NCBI GenBank assembly: GCA_036399695.1
Contig: DASWMP010000149.1
Coordinates: forward strand, 1 to 36,537
From: DASVEE01 sp036399695
GTDB taxonomy: Bacteria > Acidobacteriota > Thermoanaerobaculia > Gp7-AA8
Direction: 5' to 3'
Length of the DNA stretch: 36,537 nucleotides
The translations under genes and the position numbers were made by a program. Below the pieces are notes generated by a model. That model did not search any database. It had not been told where the DNA came from and saw nothing but the letters and a program-made list of their open reading frames with translations. Shown piece by piece: positions 15,293 through 23,332 of the stretch. Position 1 is the first letter of the stretch, and each line of letters starts with the position of its first letter.

Positions 15293-16714
15293 TCATAGTC
15301 CGAAATACGCCCGAATCCGCGACAGCACCGTCTCATGCACGTCTTCCCTGGACGCCGTACGCAACTCGTCCAGCGTACCGCGGCGCTGCGTCACCTGGGC
15401 GGAGATCGTCTCCACGAGCTCCGGGTTCTCCTGCAGTACCGACTGCAGGGCGTTCTTCGCGATCTCGATCGCCACCACGTCCGTCAGGGCGACGATGTCG
15501 GCCGTGCGGGCGGCTCCGGTGAGGAGCGCCATCTCGCCGAACACCTGTCCCGGGCCGAGCTGCGCCACTTCCCGCCAGCCCTGCGGCGTTTCATCCGGAA
15601 CACGCACCGAGACCGTGCCCTGATGGACGATGAACATCGAATCGCCGGCGGCTTCGTGGCGGAGGATCGTTTCGCCGCGCGAATAGAAGTGGATGCGTGA
15701 GGCGAAGGCGATCGCTTCGCGGGCGGCGGCGCCGAGCGGCTGCAGGATGTCGACGTCGTGCAACCGTTCGAGCAGCACGTTGGGAGGCATCCGGTAGCCC
15801 TCCCCTCTCTGCGGCTCGTACACCATGTACTGGCTGATCGGGAACGACAGCTCGATCCCGTTGCGCCGCAGCGCGTACCAGGCGGCCTTGCGGATGTCGG
15901 CGTTGATCCGGTCGCGATGCGTGTAGTTGCGGGTGAAGTATTTGATCTCGTACGTGACGCCGGACTGGGCGAAGCCGGCCACGCGTGCGAAACAGGGGAG
16001 GTCGCGGATCACGCCGTCCACGTTCGCCGCGGCTTGCGTGAGCACTGAGATGACGGTCGCGGGCGGCGCGTGCGGATCGACGCCGAGGCTGAGGATCTCG
16101 GCCGAGATGCTCTGCTGCGGGAAGACCTCGAAGCGCTCGCGGGCGAGCACCGAGTTCGGCAGGATCAGGACACTGTTGTGTGCGAACGTACGGATCCGCG
16201 TCCCCCGCCAGCGCACCCCTTCGACCACGCCGATGTACTCGCCGGCGCGGATCACATCGCCGACTTCGAAGCTGTCCTCGAGGTGCAGCGCGATGCCGGC
16301 GAAGAGGTTGCCGAGCGTCTCCTGCAACGCGAGGCCGAGCACCGCCGCCAGCACGGTACCGGTGGCCAGCCAGCCCGTCACGGAGTAGTGGAGGATGCTG
16401 GCGATGGCCGTGGCGAAGAGCAGGAAGTAGAGAACGATCGAGACGATCTCGCGCAGCAGCGCCGGCGCGGCCACCTGCCGGCGGCGCGACATGAAGACGT
16501 CGAACGTCAGGGCATCGACGACGCGGACGAGGACGAAGATCAGTGGGATGGAGGCGGCGAAGAGCAGCCGCTGGAGGTCGTCACCGAAGATCCGGTAACG
16601 GACGTCCCCGACGCCGCTGATGTAGAACGGATTGAGGGAGAAGAACCAGTAGAGGCCGAACAGGCCGAGGCTGAGGATGAGGGGATAAAGGATCCGCGCG
16701 CGGCGTGGCGTCAC
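15293..16714 (-). CDS. MscS-type mechanosensitive channel with C-terminal cyclic-nucleotide-binding domain
   Basis: The 473-residue inner-membrane protein starts with about four hydrophobic segments (roughly residues 9-29, 48-68, 87-108, 113-135). The MscS pore and beta domain follow, with ATGTVLAAVLGLALQETLGNLFAGI as pore helix, then GDVIRAGEYIGVVEGVRWRGTRIRT and ILPNSVLA. From about residue 325 there is a CAP/cNMP-binding domain with GETILRHEAAGDSMFIVHQG and GQVFGEMALLTGAARTADIVA, the latter resembling the phosphate-binding cassette. Such channels gate on membrane tension or ligand. Whether a cyclic nucleotide binds is inferred. The GTG start overlaps the stop of the upstream small membrane gene by four bases (GTGA). 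Confidence 0.92.
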   Translation of the reverse strand: MTPRRARILYPLILSLGLFGLYWFFSLNPFYISGVGDVRYRIFGDDLQRLLFAASIPLIFVLVRVVDALTFDVFMSRRRQVAAPALLREIVSIVLYFLLFATAIASILHYSVTGWLATGTVLAAVLGLALQETLGNLFAGIALHLEDSFEVGDVIRAGEYIGVVEGVRWRGTRIRTFAHNSVLILPNSVLARERFEVFPQQSISAEILSLGVDPHAPPATVISVLTQAAANVDGVIRDLPCFARVAGFAQSGVTYEIKYFTRNYTHRDRINADIRKAAWYALRRNGIELSFPISQYMVYEPQRGEGYRMPPNVLLERLHDVDILQPLGAAAREAIAFASRIHFYSRGETILRHEAAGDSMFIVHQGTVSVRVPDETPQGWREVAQLGPGQVFGEMALLTGAARTADIVALTDVVAIEIAKNALQSVLQENPELVETISAQVTQRRGTLDELRTASREDVHETVLSRIRAYFGL

Positions 16715-16953
16715 TGCGCGCGGCTCCGCCGGCGCTCCCTGGAGATCCGGACCAGGTCCTTGACGCCAATGAGGAGGTGAATGACGCCGAAGCCGGAGAT
16801 GAAGCCCCGCACGAAGGGATTATCGGCCATCGCCGCAATGGCGGGGTGGTGGTGCAGCAACGGATTCATCGTCCAGACGCGCGTCCAGGGAGCCACCGTG
16901 AAGAACAACCCCGCCTCGAGACAATACAGGGCAAAAAAGAGCGGGATCGACAT
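16711..16953 (-). CDS. Small membrane protein of unknown function (80 residues)
   Basis: The chosen ATG at 16953 gives an 80-residue protein. It has an N-terminal hydrophobic segment (IPLFFALYCLEAGLFFTVAPW), a central stretch ending in MNPLLHHHPAIAAM, a second hydrophobic segment (GFISGFGVIHLLIGVKDLV), and a basic tail RISRERRRSRAQ. This suggests two membrane passes with the tail inside. The frame is open upstream but runs through repeat sequence, so the longer version is unlikely. A TACAAT hexamer 9 bases upstream without a Shine-Dalgarno sequence suggests a leaderless start. The stop overlaps the MscS-type gene by GTGA, so it may be an accessory subunit of that channel; that is inference. 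Confidence 0.72.
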   Translation of the reverse strand: MSIPLFFALYCLEAGLFFTVAPWTRVWTMNPLLHHHPAIAAMADNPFVRGFISGFGVIHLLIGVKDLVRISRERRRSRAQ

Positions 16954-16962
16954 TGCGGGGGG

Positions 16963-16968
16963 ATTGTA
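16963..16968 (-). promoter_or_regulatory. Putative -10 element of the small membrane protein / MscS operon
   Basis: TACAAT on the minus strand, 9 bases before ATG 16953. No clear -35 was recognised. Confidence 0.4.
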
Positions 16969-17018
16969 GTGAATTAAGGAGGGGAAGTGAGGGGGTGGGT
17001 GGCCGAAATCGGGGAATC

Positions 17019-17117
17019 TGAATGCAGAACGCAGAACGCGGAATGAAGAATTCAGAAGCCGTGGTCTCCGCCACTTCATTCTGCGTTCGACGTTCGGCGT
17101 TCTGCGCTCTGCATTCA
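17019..17117. repeat. Inverted repeat of GAACGCA-type words
   Basis: The left arm 17019-17036 and right arm 17100-17117 match over 18 bases with one mismatch (TGAATGCAGA...). The interior carries further imperfect copies of the heptad and its complement. It lies between the FecR terminator and the small membrane protein gene, a region of about 230 bases without a gene. Confidence 0.75.
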
Positions 17118-17134
17118 GGTTTTCGACCTTCAAC

Positions 17135-17164
17135 AAAAAAGGCCTCCCTTGCGGAAGGCCTTTT
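17135..17164 (-). terminator. Intrinsic terminator of the FecR-domain gene
   Basis: AAAAGGCCT and AGGCCTTTT form a 9-bp stem, extended by two inner G-C pairs around a TTGC loop. On the minus strand the stem is followed by a run of six T. It lies 22 bases past the FecR-domain stop codon. The A/T flanks are symmetrical, so it could work in both directions. Confidence 0.85.
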
Positions 17165-17185
17165 CGTCAACTGCCTGTAGGTCAA

Positions 17186-19342
17186 TTACTCATTGCCGCG
17201 CTGCACGCGACCTTCGCCCTTGCTGGACGAGCCGCCGCCATTGCCGCGCGAGCTGCTGCCGGAGCTGGAGGACCCGGACGAGCCCGAAGAGCGCGCGCTG
17301 CCGCCGTCCGACGAGCGTGCCGGGGGCGGCGCGACGCGAGGGGCATCGCTGCCGCGCGAGCCACGGCTGCTGCTGCCGCCGCTATCGCCGCCGCGGACGC
17401 GCGGACGGTCGCTGCTGCCACTGCTGCCGCGGCTGCTGCTGCCGCCGTCGCCCGGCGTTACGCGGGCGCCACCGATACCGTTGATGACACGGCGCGGGGC
17501 GTCGCTACCGGTGGCACGTTCGCGGGTGCTGCTGCCGGAGGCCTTATCGTCATCGCCACCGCGAACCGCACGGCCGCGCCACGAGTCGTCACCGCGGGCC
17601 GGCTTCGCGTCGCTCGAAGGCGGCGCAGCCGGGGTCGAAACCGCCCCTTCGGACGGCGTCGTAGCCGGACGGCCGATGCGGTCGCGCCAGGCGCCGGACG
17701 AGTCGCGATCATCGTTTCCACGATTCACGCGGCCGGCGTTGCCCTCGGCCGGACGGCTGGTCGACGGCGCATCGCCACCGACCACGCCCGGACGCTGCGC
17801 ATCACCGGTGCCGGTGCCCGAGCCGCGGCCGAGGCGTCCGTCCGTCGCGCGGGTGCCGTCGTCCACTGGACGGCCGGTCCCTTCGATCGTGCGGCCGATA
17901 CGGCCCGTCACGCCGTCCATCGGCGCGGCGCCGGGGCGGCCGCTGACCGGCGTCTGGCTGTCGGGCGGCTGCACGCGGGCGATCCGCTCGCGGATGTTGC
18001 CGCTGAGGTCCGGGTCCCGGCGGATGAACGGGGTTACATCCGCCGGGGACCCGACGCCTCTATCGCCGGTACCACTTCCGATTCCGCGACGTTGAATCGC
18101 CGCGGCCGGATCTTTGAATTCTTCACGGGTGAAACGGGCGGGCGAGGACGAGATCGTTGCCAGTCCGCCGTTGGTGCGGCCGAGGCGGGCGCGAACCGCG
18201 TCCGTCGTCAGCGCCGCGCGGTCGACGCGCGTCGAGATGATCGTGTTCGAATCGATGAACGTCCAGGGGCGGAGGTCGAAGTCATCCGTGCGGACGCGGC
18301 CATAGAAGCCCCAGCCGAAATCGGCGCGGTGACGCGGGCTGTACGCCCAGTTGTAGTACGGCCGGTAGCAGTCCCAGTAGCCGGCAGGCGCCCAGCCGAC
18401 GTAGCCCGGGCCGTACATCCAGTAGACCCATGCCGGTGAGTAGCCGTAGCCCGGCACCCACACCCAGCCGTAGCCTGAGTCATAGGCCCAGCGGCCGTAG
18501 TGATACGGCATCCAGCCCCAGGGCTCATACGAGATCCAGGTCAGGGAGCCCCAGCGGCTGTGGCCCCAGTAGCCGTTGTAGTACGGACGCCAGCCAACGG
18601 CGACGTAAGGACGCCACGACCAGCCGATGCCCGTCACGTTGACCCAGCGGCCATGCGCGTCGAGCTCGTCGTCGTAGTAGGCGAAGCGGTCATCGAGATA
18701 GCGGCTGCCACGCTTGTCGTAGCGGTCGGCGCGCTTGAGGAACCAGCGCTCGAAGTCGTCGGCGGAGTCGAGGTTGTCGCTGACGACGTCGTACAGGCCG
18801 CGATCGTCGACGGCGGCCATCTCCCCGTCGCGGAGGCGCGTGGTGCGCGACGGCGTACGGACTTCGATCGAGCCTTCGAAGACGCTCACGCGGTCCTGGC
18901 CGCGCGAATCGGTCTCGATCGAGTAGATGGCCTGCTTCGTAGCGACGTAGCTGGCCTTGCCCGTGTCGACGCGGACGTAATCGCCGCCGCGGTCGGTACG
19001 GTAGATGATCAGCTTACCGTGGCTCAGCTCGGCCACCGTTTCCGACGCTTCCCCTTCGAAACTGTCGAGGATGGAGCGGAAGCGGACGGCGGTGGCGCGG
19101 TCGATACCGACGACGTTGCCGTCGGACAGACGCACTTCCGAGCGGCCGCGGCGATTCGTGATCACCTCGTCTCCCGGATAGAGCGGCATGTTCACGCGCA
19201 CTTCGACCTCACGTGAGTCGTCGCCCTGGCGGAGGACGGTGCCACCGTCGTCGTACGAGAAATAGGACTGGTGCTTGTCGACAGCGTATAGCGGTGTGGC
19301 GAGGATGGTGAAAAGGATCAGGGTTAGCGTTGCTCTTCGCAT
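17186..19342 (-). CDS. Exported FecR-domain / DUF6600-type envelope protein with disordered tail
   Basis: The 718-residue protein starts at ATG 19342, chosen because GGAGAG lies just upstream and the next residues form a signal peptide (MRRATLTLILFTILATPLYA). Residues about 30-170 resemble a FecR domain (GDEVITNRRGRSEVRLSDGN, then VFEGSIEVRTPSRTTRLRDGE). Residues about 200-340 carry tryptophan/tyrosine-rich repeats such as GRWVNVTGIGWSWRPY, WGWMPYHYGRW and GYGWVWVPGYGYSPAWVYW, typical of DUF6600. From about 400 the sequence is low-complexity, rich in Arg, Gly, Ser and Asp, ending in long Ser/Gly runs. Function is unknown; cell-surface location is likely. No sigma/anti-sigma pair is nearby, so a FecR signalling role is not supported. 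Confidence 0.85.
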   Translation of the reverse strand: MRRATLTLILFTILATPLYAVDKHQSYFSYDDGGTVLRQGDDSREVEVRVNMPLYPGDEVITNRRGRSEVRLSDGNVVGIDRATAVRFRSILDSFEGEASETVAELSHGKLIIYRTDRGGDYVRVDTGKASYVATKQAIYSIETDSRGQDRVSVFEGSIEVRTPSRTTRLRDGEMAAVDDRGLYDVVSDNLDSADDFERWFLKRADRYDKRGSRYLDDRFAYYDDELDAHGRWVNVTGIGWSWRPYVAVGWRPYYNGYWGHSRWGSLTWISYEPWGWMPYHYGRWAYDSGYGWVWVPGYGYSPAWVYWMYGPGYVGWAPAGYWDCYRPYYNWAYSPRHRADFGWGFYGRVRTDDFDLRPWTFIDSNTIISTRVDRAALTTDAVRARLGRTNGGLATISSSPARFTREEFKDPAAAIQRRGIGSGTGDRGVGSPADVTPFIRRDPDLSGNIRERIARVQPPDSQTPVSGRPGAAPMDGVTGRIGRTIEGTGRPVDDGTRATDGRLGRGSGTGTGDAQRPGVVGGDAPSTSRPAEGNAGRVNRGNDDRDSSGAWRDRIGRPATTPSEGAVSTPAAPPSSDAKPARGDDSWRGRAVRGGDDDKASGSSTRERATGSDAPRRVINGIGGARVTPGDGGSSSRGSSGSSDRPRVRGGDSGGSSSRGSRGSDAPRVAPPPARSSDGGSARSSGSSGSSSSGSSSRGNGGGSSSKGEGRVQRGNE

Positions 19343-19525
19343 GGGATCTCTCCTGACAACGGACGCCATCAGGTGCGGGCGACATGCCACGCAATGGATG
19401 AGCATTCCATCATCATTTTCAGTAACTTAGCTCGTTCACAACGACAAGCCCCGCGGCCGTGTGTCCTCATTTGATGAGGGGGCGTCCGGAAGGGGGGACG
19501 GGGGGTGGCGGGGCGTGAAGCGTTT

Positions 19526-19601
19526 TTGGTTGTTGGTTTTCGGTTTTTGGTTGTCACCGCCGAAACTTCCGCGGGGCGCAGCACCGAAAACCAACAACCA
19601 A
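19526..19601. repeat. Perfect 18-bp inverted repeat of TTGG/TTGTTGG words
   Basis: The left arm 19526-19543 (TTGGTTGTTGGTTTTCGG) and right arm 19584-19601 are perfectly complementary, with a 40-base loop. Additional word copies flank both arms. It lies in the 253-base space between the metallophosphoesterase stop and the sequence upstream of the FecR-domain gene, where no gene was seen. A smaller dyad (CCTCAT/ATGAGG) is at about 19462-19476. Confidence 0.8.
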
Positions 19602-19658
19602 CAACCAAAACCCCCTCCAACTGACTCCCGACCACTGACCACGGCGCGCTTCGCGCGC

Positions 19659-20399
19659 CTACGTCCCGTGCGCCAGCCGCTCCGCCAGAATCGGCGGCAG
19701 GCCGGCCTTCAGAATCGACGTCTGGGTTTTGGCGATGTCGTACTCCACGCGGAAGAACTGCACCGTCAGCTTGTCGGAGTCGAAAATCAGAAAAGAGGCG
19801 TGGGGATTCCGGTCGCGAGGCTGGCCGACCGAGCCGGGGTTGATCAGGTAGCGGCGCGTCGGGTCGAGACGGACCATCGCGTCGCCGCGGATCGACCAGC
19901 CCTGGACGCGGTATTCGGTGTCCATCGAGAAGACCACCGGCAGGTGCGTGTGACCGTACAGGATCACCGGGGCGTTGTAGACGGCCAGCACCTGCGCCGC
20001 GTGGTACTCGTTGAAGACGTACTCGTCCTCGTCGTGCGGCGAGCCGTGGCAGAGCAGCGTCTCCCGGTACTCCAGCGGGCCGAGCGGGAGCTCGCGCAGG
20101 AAGTGGCGGTTCGGGCCGCTCAGGTGATCCCGGGTCCAGAGGGCGGCGTACTTCGCTGCCGAGTTGAAGCCGCTGCCATCATCCAGGCCGGAGGCGACGC
20201 GGTCGTGATTGCCGCGAATGAAGACCTTCCGGGCGCGGACCTGGCGCATCAGGTCGAGGACCTGGTTCGGCTGGGCGCCATAGCCGACGAAATCGCCCAG
20301 GCAGATCACATGGTCGAACTTCTTGCGGCGGACGTGATTGAAGACGGCGCGGAGCGCCTCCATGTTCGAATGCAGATCGCTGACGACGAGGGCTCTCAC
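19659..20399 (-). CDS. Calcineurin-like metallophosphoesterase
   Basis: The 246-residue protein has the full set of binuclear metal motifs: DLHSN at the N-terminus, GDFVGYGAQPN, GNHDRV, CHGSPHDE and GHTHLP, followed by NPGSVGQPRDR. This places it in the YfcE/MJ0936-like branch, which hydrolyses small phosphodiesters in vitro. The physiological substrate is unknown. The start is a GTG that overlaps the shikimate kinase stop by four bases (GTGA), so the two are co-translated. It has no signal peptide, so it is cytoplasmic. Confidence 0.9.
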   Translation of the reverse strand: MRALVVSDLHSNMEALRAVFNHVRRKKFDHVICLGDFVGYGAQPNQVLDLMRQVRARKVFIRGNHDRVASGLDDGSGFNSAAKYAALWTRDHLSGPNRHFLRELPLGPLEYRETLLCHGSPHDEDEYVFNEYHAAQVLAVYNAPVILYGHTHLPVVFSMDTEYRVQGWSIRGDAMVRLDPTRRYLINPGSVGQPRDRNPHASFLIFDSDKLTVQFFRVEYDIAKTQTSILKAGLPPILAERLAHGT

Positions 20400-20932
20400 G
20401 CCCGTCTCCAGAGCGAACGGCGCGCCGACTCGAGCACCGGCTTCGGCAACTCGAGCAGCAGCCGCTCGACGATTTCGTTGGGCGTCTCTTCTTCGCGGAT
20501 TTCGAGGGTAATGTCAGACATGCGGTAGTAGCGGATGCGATTCGCGTACAGCTCGTGGGTGGCAAGGTCGTCGCGGAACAGCGGCCGGTCCGACTTTTCG
20601 CCGATCCTGGACCTCAGCAGCGCGTACGGTGCCGACAGGTACACCGACAACCCCTCGGACTGGATGAACTGGATGTTCTCGTCGAACGTGAACGTCCCTC
20701 CCCCGGTAGCGACGACCGCCGCGTCGAGATACTTCGTCGACCGCAGCAGATCCCGCTCCCGTTTCCGGAAATAGGGCTCCCCCTGCTGCGCAAAGAGGTT
20801 CTTGATCGTGGTCTTCTCGGCCGTCTCGATCAATTCATCCAGATCGAAAAACGGCGCATCGATGCGCGACGCCAGCTCACGGCCGATGGTCGTCTTGCCA
20901 GCGCCCATGAAACCGACCAGGTAGATCTTCAT
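20396..20932 (-). CDS. aroK: Shikimate kinase
   Basis: AroK phosphorylates shikimate at O3 using ATP, in the chorismate pathway for aromatic amino acids. The 178-residue P-loop kinase starts MKIYLVGFMGAGKTT, with the Walker A in GAGKTT, DLDELIE for substrate and magnesium binding, EPYFRKRERDLL with the shikimate-contacting Arg, ATGGGTF as the second substrate-binding glycine loop, and the lid Arg in DRPLF. ATG 20932 is preferred over an upstream in-frame start because the family begins at this point. No Shine-Dalgarno sequence is visible; a TATCCT hexamer ends 10 bases before ATG. It overlaps the metallophosphoesterase by GTGA. The usual aroB partner is not adjacent. Confidence 0.93.
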   Translation of the reverse strand: MKIYLVGFMGAGKTTIGRELASRIDAPFFDLDELIETAEKTTIKNLFAQQGEPYFRKRERDLLRSTKYLDAAVVATGGGTFTFDENIQFIQSEGLSVYLSAPYALLRSRIGEKSDRPLFRDDLATHELYANRIRYYRMSDITLEIREEETPNEIVERLLLELPKPVLESARRSLWRRA

Positions 20933-20980
20933 GTAGTGCGTAAGGATAACCGGTAGGAGCCAGCCCCGGAGCAATTAGGC

Positions 20981-21009
20981 ATGGGACCTATCGGACAGAT
21001 CGGACCGCT
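20981..21009. repeat. Single arm of the GGGACC word repeat
   Basis: ATGGGACCTATCGGACAGAT and the following CGGACCG resemble the word repeats at 5904-6010, but no second arm is present. It lies between the accC stop and the aroK start. Confidence 0.45.
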
Positions 21010-21015
21010 CGTGCC

Positions 21016-22362
21016 TTACCGGATCCCGTCGAACGAGAAGCTCTCCATGAACCTCGTCGAGATGTCTCCGCTGACGAAGCGGGGGTCGTTCAGGACGGCC
21101 CGGTGCAGAGGGATGGTGGTCTTCACCCCTTCGACCACGAACTGCTCGAGCGCCCGTTTGGCCCGGGCGATCGTTTCCATCCGGTCCTTGCCGCGCACGA
21201 TCAGCTTGGCCATCAGCGAGTCGTAGTGCGGGGGAACCACGTAGTCACGGTAGACGTGCGTATCCACCCGAACCCCCGGGCCGCCTGGCAGATGCAGCTC
21301 GCGGATCTTGCCGGGGTGGGGCGCGAAGGTCACCGGATCCTCGGCATTCACGCGGAACTCCATGGCGTGTCCGCGCAGGCGGAAGTCGCCGGTCGGCACC
21401 GAGAGATGCTCGCCGTTGGCGACGCGGATCTGTTCCTTCACCAGGTCGATGCCGGTCACTTCCTCGGTCACCGGGTGCTCCACCTGGATGCGGGTGTTCA
21501 TTTCCATGAAGTAGAACTCGCCGTCCTGGAAGAGGAACTCGATCGTACCGGCGTTGACGTAATTCACCGCCTCGCAGAGGCGCACGGCTGCCGCTTCCAT
21601 CCGCTTGCGCAACTCGTCCGTGAGCGCCGGCGACGGCGACTCCTCGATCAGTTTCTGATGGCGGCGCTGGATCGAGCATTCGCGCTCGCCGAGGGCCACC
21701 ACGCGGCCGTGCGTGTCGCCGAACACCTGGATCTCGATGTGCCGGGGACGCTCGAGGTACTTCTCAAGGTACACCGCGGCGTCGCCGAAGGCGCGCTCCG
21801 CTTCGTTGCGGGCCGTGTCGTAGGCGTTCTGCAGGTCGTCCGGGTTCCAGACGATGCGCATCCCGCGTCCGCCGCCGCCGGCTGAAGCCTTCAGGATCAC
21901 CGGGAAGCCGATTGAGCGGGCCACGTCCATGGCCTCGTCGATACTCGTGACCGGACCATCGCTGCCGGGGACGATCGGCACGCCCGCCTTCTTCGCGGTT
22001 TCGCGGGCCATCGACTTGTTGCCCATTAACCGGATCGACTCCGGCGTGGGGCCGATGAACGTGAGCTGACACTCGCCGACGATCTCGGCGAAGTGCGAGT
22101 TCTCGGAAAGGAAGCCGTAGCCGGGATGGATCGCGTCGGCGCCGGTGATCTCGGCCGCGGCGATGATGCTGGAGATCGACAGGTAGCTCTGCTTCGACGC
22201 GGCCGGCCCGATGCAGACGTCATCATCGGCATAGCGGACGTGGAGCGAGTCGCGGTCGGCCTCTGAATGGACGGCAACCGTCTTCAGCCCCATTTCCTTG
22301 CAGGCGGCGATGATGCGGAGTGCGATCTCTCCGCGGTTGGCGATGAGTACTTTCGAGATCAT
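21016..22362 (-). CDS. accC: Acetyl-CoA carboxylase, biotin carboxylase subunit
   Basis: AccC carboxylates the biotin on AccB with bicarbonate and ATP, the first half-reaction of malonyl-CoA formation. The 448-residue ATP-grasp enzyme shows MISKVLIANRGEIALRII, HPGYGFLSEN, the glycine-rich ATP loop KASAGGGGRGMR, GERECSIQRRHQKLIEE, and the active-site segment FMEMNTRIQVEHPVTEE. Length is standard. ATG 22362 is selected because upstream in-frame codons lie in the inverted repeat of the accB-accC gap. No good Shine-Dalgarno sequence is seen; the 93-base spacer contains an 18-bp hairpin that could modulate expression. Carboxyltransferase subunits AccA and AccD are not in this window. Confidence 0.95.
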   Translation of the reverse strand: MISKVLIANRGEIALRIIAACKEMGLKTVAVHSEADRDSLHVRYADDDVCIGPAASKQSYLSISSIIAAAEITGADAIHPGYGFLSENSHFAEIVGECQLTFIGPTPESIRLMGNKSMARETAKKAGVPIVPGSDGPVTSIDEAMDVARSIGFPVILKASAGGGGRGMRIVWNPDDLQNAYDTARNEAERAFGDAAVYLEKYLERPRHIEIQVFGDTHGRVVALGERECSIQRRHQKLIEESPSPALTDELRKRMEAAAVRLCEAVNYVNAGTIEFLFQDGEFYFMEMNTRIQVEHPVTEEVTGIDLVKEQIRVANGEHLSVPTGDFRLRGHAMEFRVNAEDPVTFAPHPGKIRELHLPGGPGVRVDTHVYRDYVVPPHYDSLMAKLIVRGKDRMETIARAKRALEQFVVEGVKTTIPLHRAVLNDPRFVSGDISTRFMESFSFDGIR

Positions 22363-22376
22363 TCGTTGTCCGTTTT

Positions 22377-22428
22377 CCGTTGCCCGTTGTCCGTACGGTG
22401 TCCACGGGAAACGGACAACGGGCAACGG
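22377..22428. repeat. Perfect 18-bp inverted repeat of CCGTTG words between accB and accC
   Basis: The left arm 22377-22394 and right arm 22411-22428 (ACGGACAACGGGCAACGG) are perfectly complementary with a 16-base loop. Both are built from CCGTTG/CCGTTGTC words that continue outside the arms. Related words occur at 1261-1280 between tyrS and the his promoter. In the operon transcript this would be a strong hairpin just before accC. Confidence 0.85.
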
Positions 22429-22455
22429 ACAACCGGCGGCGCTCCCGCGCCGCCG

Positions 22456-22965
22456 CTACACCTTGATCGCGAAGAGCTTCTCTCCGTACTCGATCGGCTG
22501 GCCGTTCTGCGGGTAGATGACGGCGACGACGCCATCGAGATCGCTCTCGATCTCGTTCATCAGCTTCATCGCTTCGATGATGCAGAGCACCTTCCCTTTC
22601 GTCACCCGGTCGCCGACGTTCACGAAGGACGCGGCCTCGGGGTTCGGCGAGCGGTAGAAGGTGCCGACGATCGGCGAGGTGATGATGTGCAGACCCGCTT
22701 CGCTCTCCTCGAGCGCCTGCTGCGCGGCCGAGGCCGCGGCGGACGAGGCGCTCTGCTGGCTCGGCGGCAGTGCGTTCACAGGGATCGACTGCAGCGCCGA
22801 CGGATCGGGGCCACGCATCTCGCCGACGTACGACGTGATGACATGCTGCGGCTGCTGTGGCTTACCGTCGATGCGGATCTTCGTACCGGCCTGCTCGATC
22901 TCCACGCCGCCGATGCCATGCTCGGCCACCTTGTCGATGAGCTCGAGAATCTCTTCGAATTTCAA
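22456..22965 (-). CDS. accB: Acetyl-CoA carboxylase, biotin carboxyl carrier protein
   Basis: This 169-residue biotin carrier shuttles carboxyl groups between the biotin carboxylase and carboxyltransferase. The C-terminal biotinyl domain (about 95-169) has the canonical EAMKLMNEIESD with biotinylated Lys134, preceded by the thumb-like segment SPIVGTFYRSPNPEAASFVNVGD. The N-terminal 35 residues form the usual helical oligomerisation segment, and residues 36-90 are a Pro/Ala/Ser/Gln-rich flexible linker. The likely start is a TTG with GAGAGAGG a few bases upstream. It is 13 bases downstream of the Roadblock gene and 93 bases upstream of accC. Confidence 0.95.
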   Translation of the reverse strand: MKFEEILELIDKVAEHGIGGVEIEQAGTKIRIDGKPQQPQHVITSYVGEMRGPDPSALQSIPVNALPPSQQSASSAAASAAQQALEESEAGLHIITSPIVGTFYRSPNPEAASFVNVGDRVTKGKVLCIIEAMKLMNEIESDLDGVVAVIYPQNGQPIEYGEKLFAIKV

Positions 22966-22978
22966 GTCGCTACCTCTC

Positions 22979-23332
22979 TCAGATCAGCTCATCGCGAAGC
23001 AGATGCTTCACTCTGGCGAGCTCGAACCGTGCCCGCCCGTAGTTACCGTCCGGGCGGAGGACGAGAAGCACATAGTACTCGGGGGTGACGGCAGAGAGAA
23101 ACGTCACGTATTTTTCCGTCACGAGCGAGAACTGCAGGACCTCGCCCGTGTTGAGGTCGGTGTTCGAGACGCGGATCGATTTGACGAAGCCGCCCAGCTC
23201 CGCGCCGAGGATGTCGAGCGGTACCTGATCGCGATTGATCGTCTCGATGGCGATGCCGTCCAGGCCGATGAGACTGATCGCCACCGCGCCCTCGACGCGA
23301 TCGATCGAGTCCGTGAGGACCTCTCTAAACAC
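22979..23332 (-). CDS. Roadblock/LC7-domain protein
   Basis: The 117-residue protein has the Roadblock/LC7 fold pattern: an initial helix, VEGAVAISLIGLDGIAIETI as the central beta-hairpin, an amphipathic helix ILGAELGGFVKSIRVSN, then strand pairs EVLQFSLVTEKYVTFLSAV and YYVLLVLRPDGNYGRARF with a final helix. Relatives such as MglB regulate small Ras-like GTPases, but no GTPase is encoded here. The GTG start overlaps the stop of the TPR gene by eight bases, so the two proteins are probably made together. The downstream genes are accB and accC, with no obvious mechanistic link. Confidence 0.82.
   Translation of the reverse strand: MFREVLTDSIDRVEGAVAISLIGLDGIAIETINRDQVPLDILGAELGGFVKSIRVSNTDLNTGEVLQFSLVTEKYVTFLSAVTPEYYVLLVLRPDGNYGRARFELARVKHLLRDELI

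Noticed and set aside
16954..17136. Longer version of the small membrane protein
   Set aside because: The extra N-terminus is translated from the inverted repeat (NAERRTPNVERR-type sequence) and is unlikely to be real.
19459..19643. Short open frames in the gap between the FecR-domain gene and the metallophosphoesterase
   Set aside because: They translate word repeats and lack start signals or conserved features.
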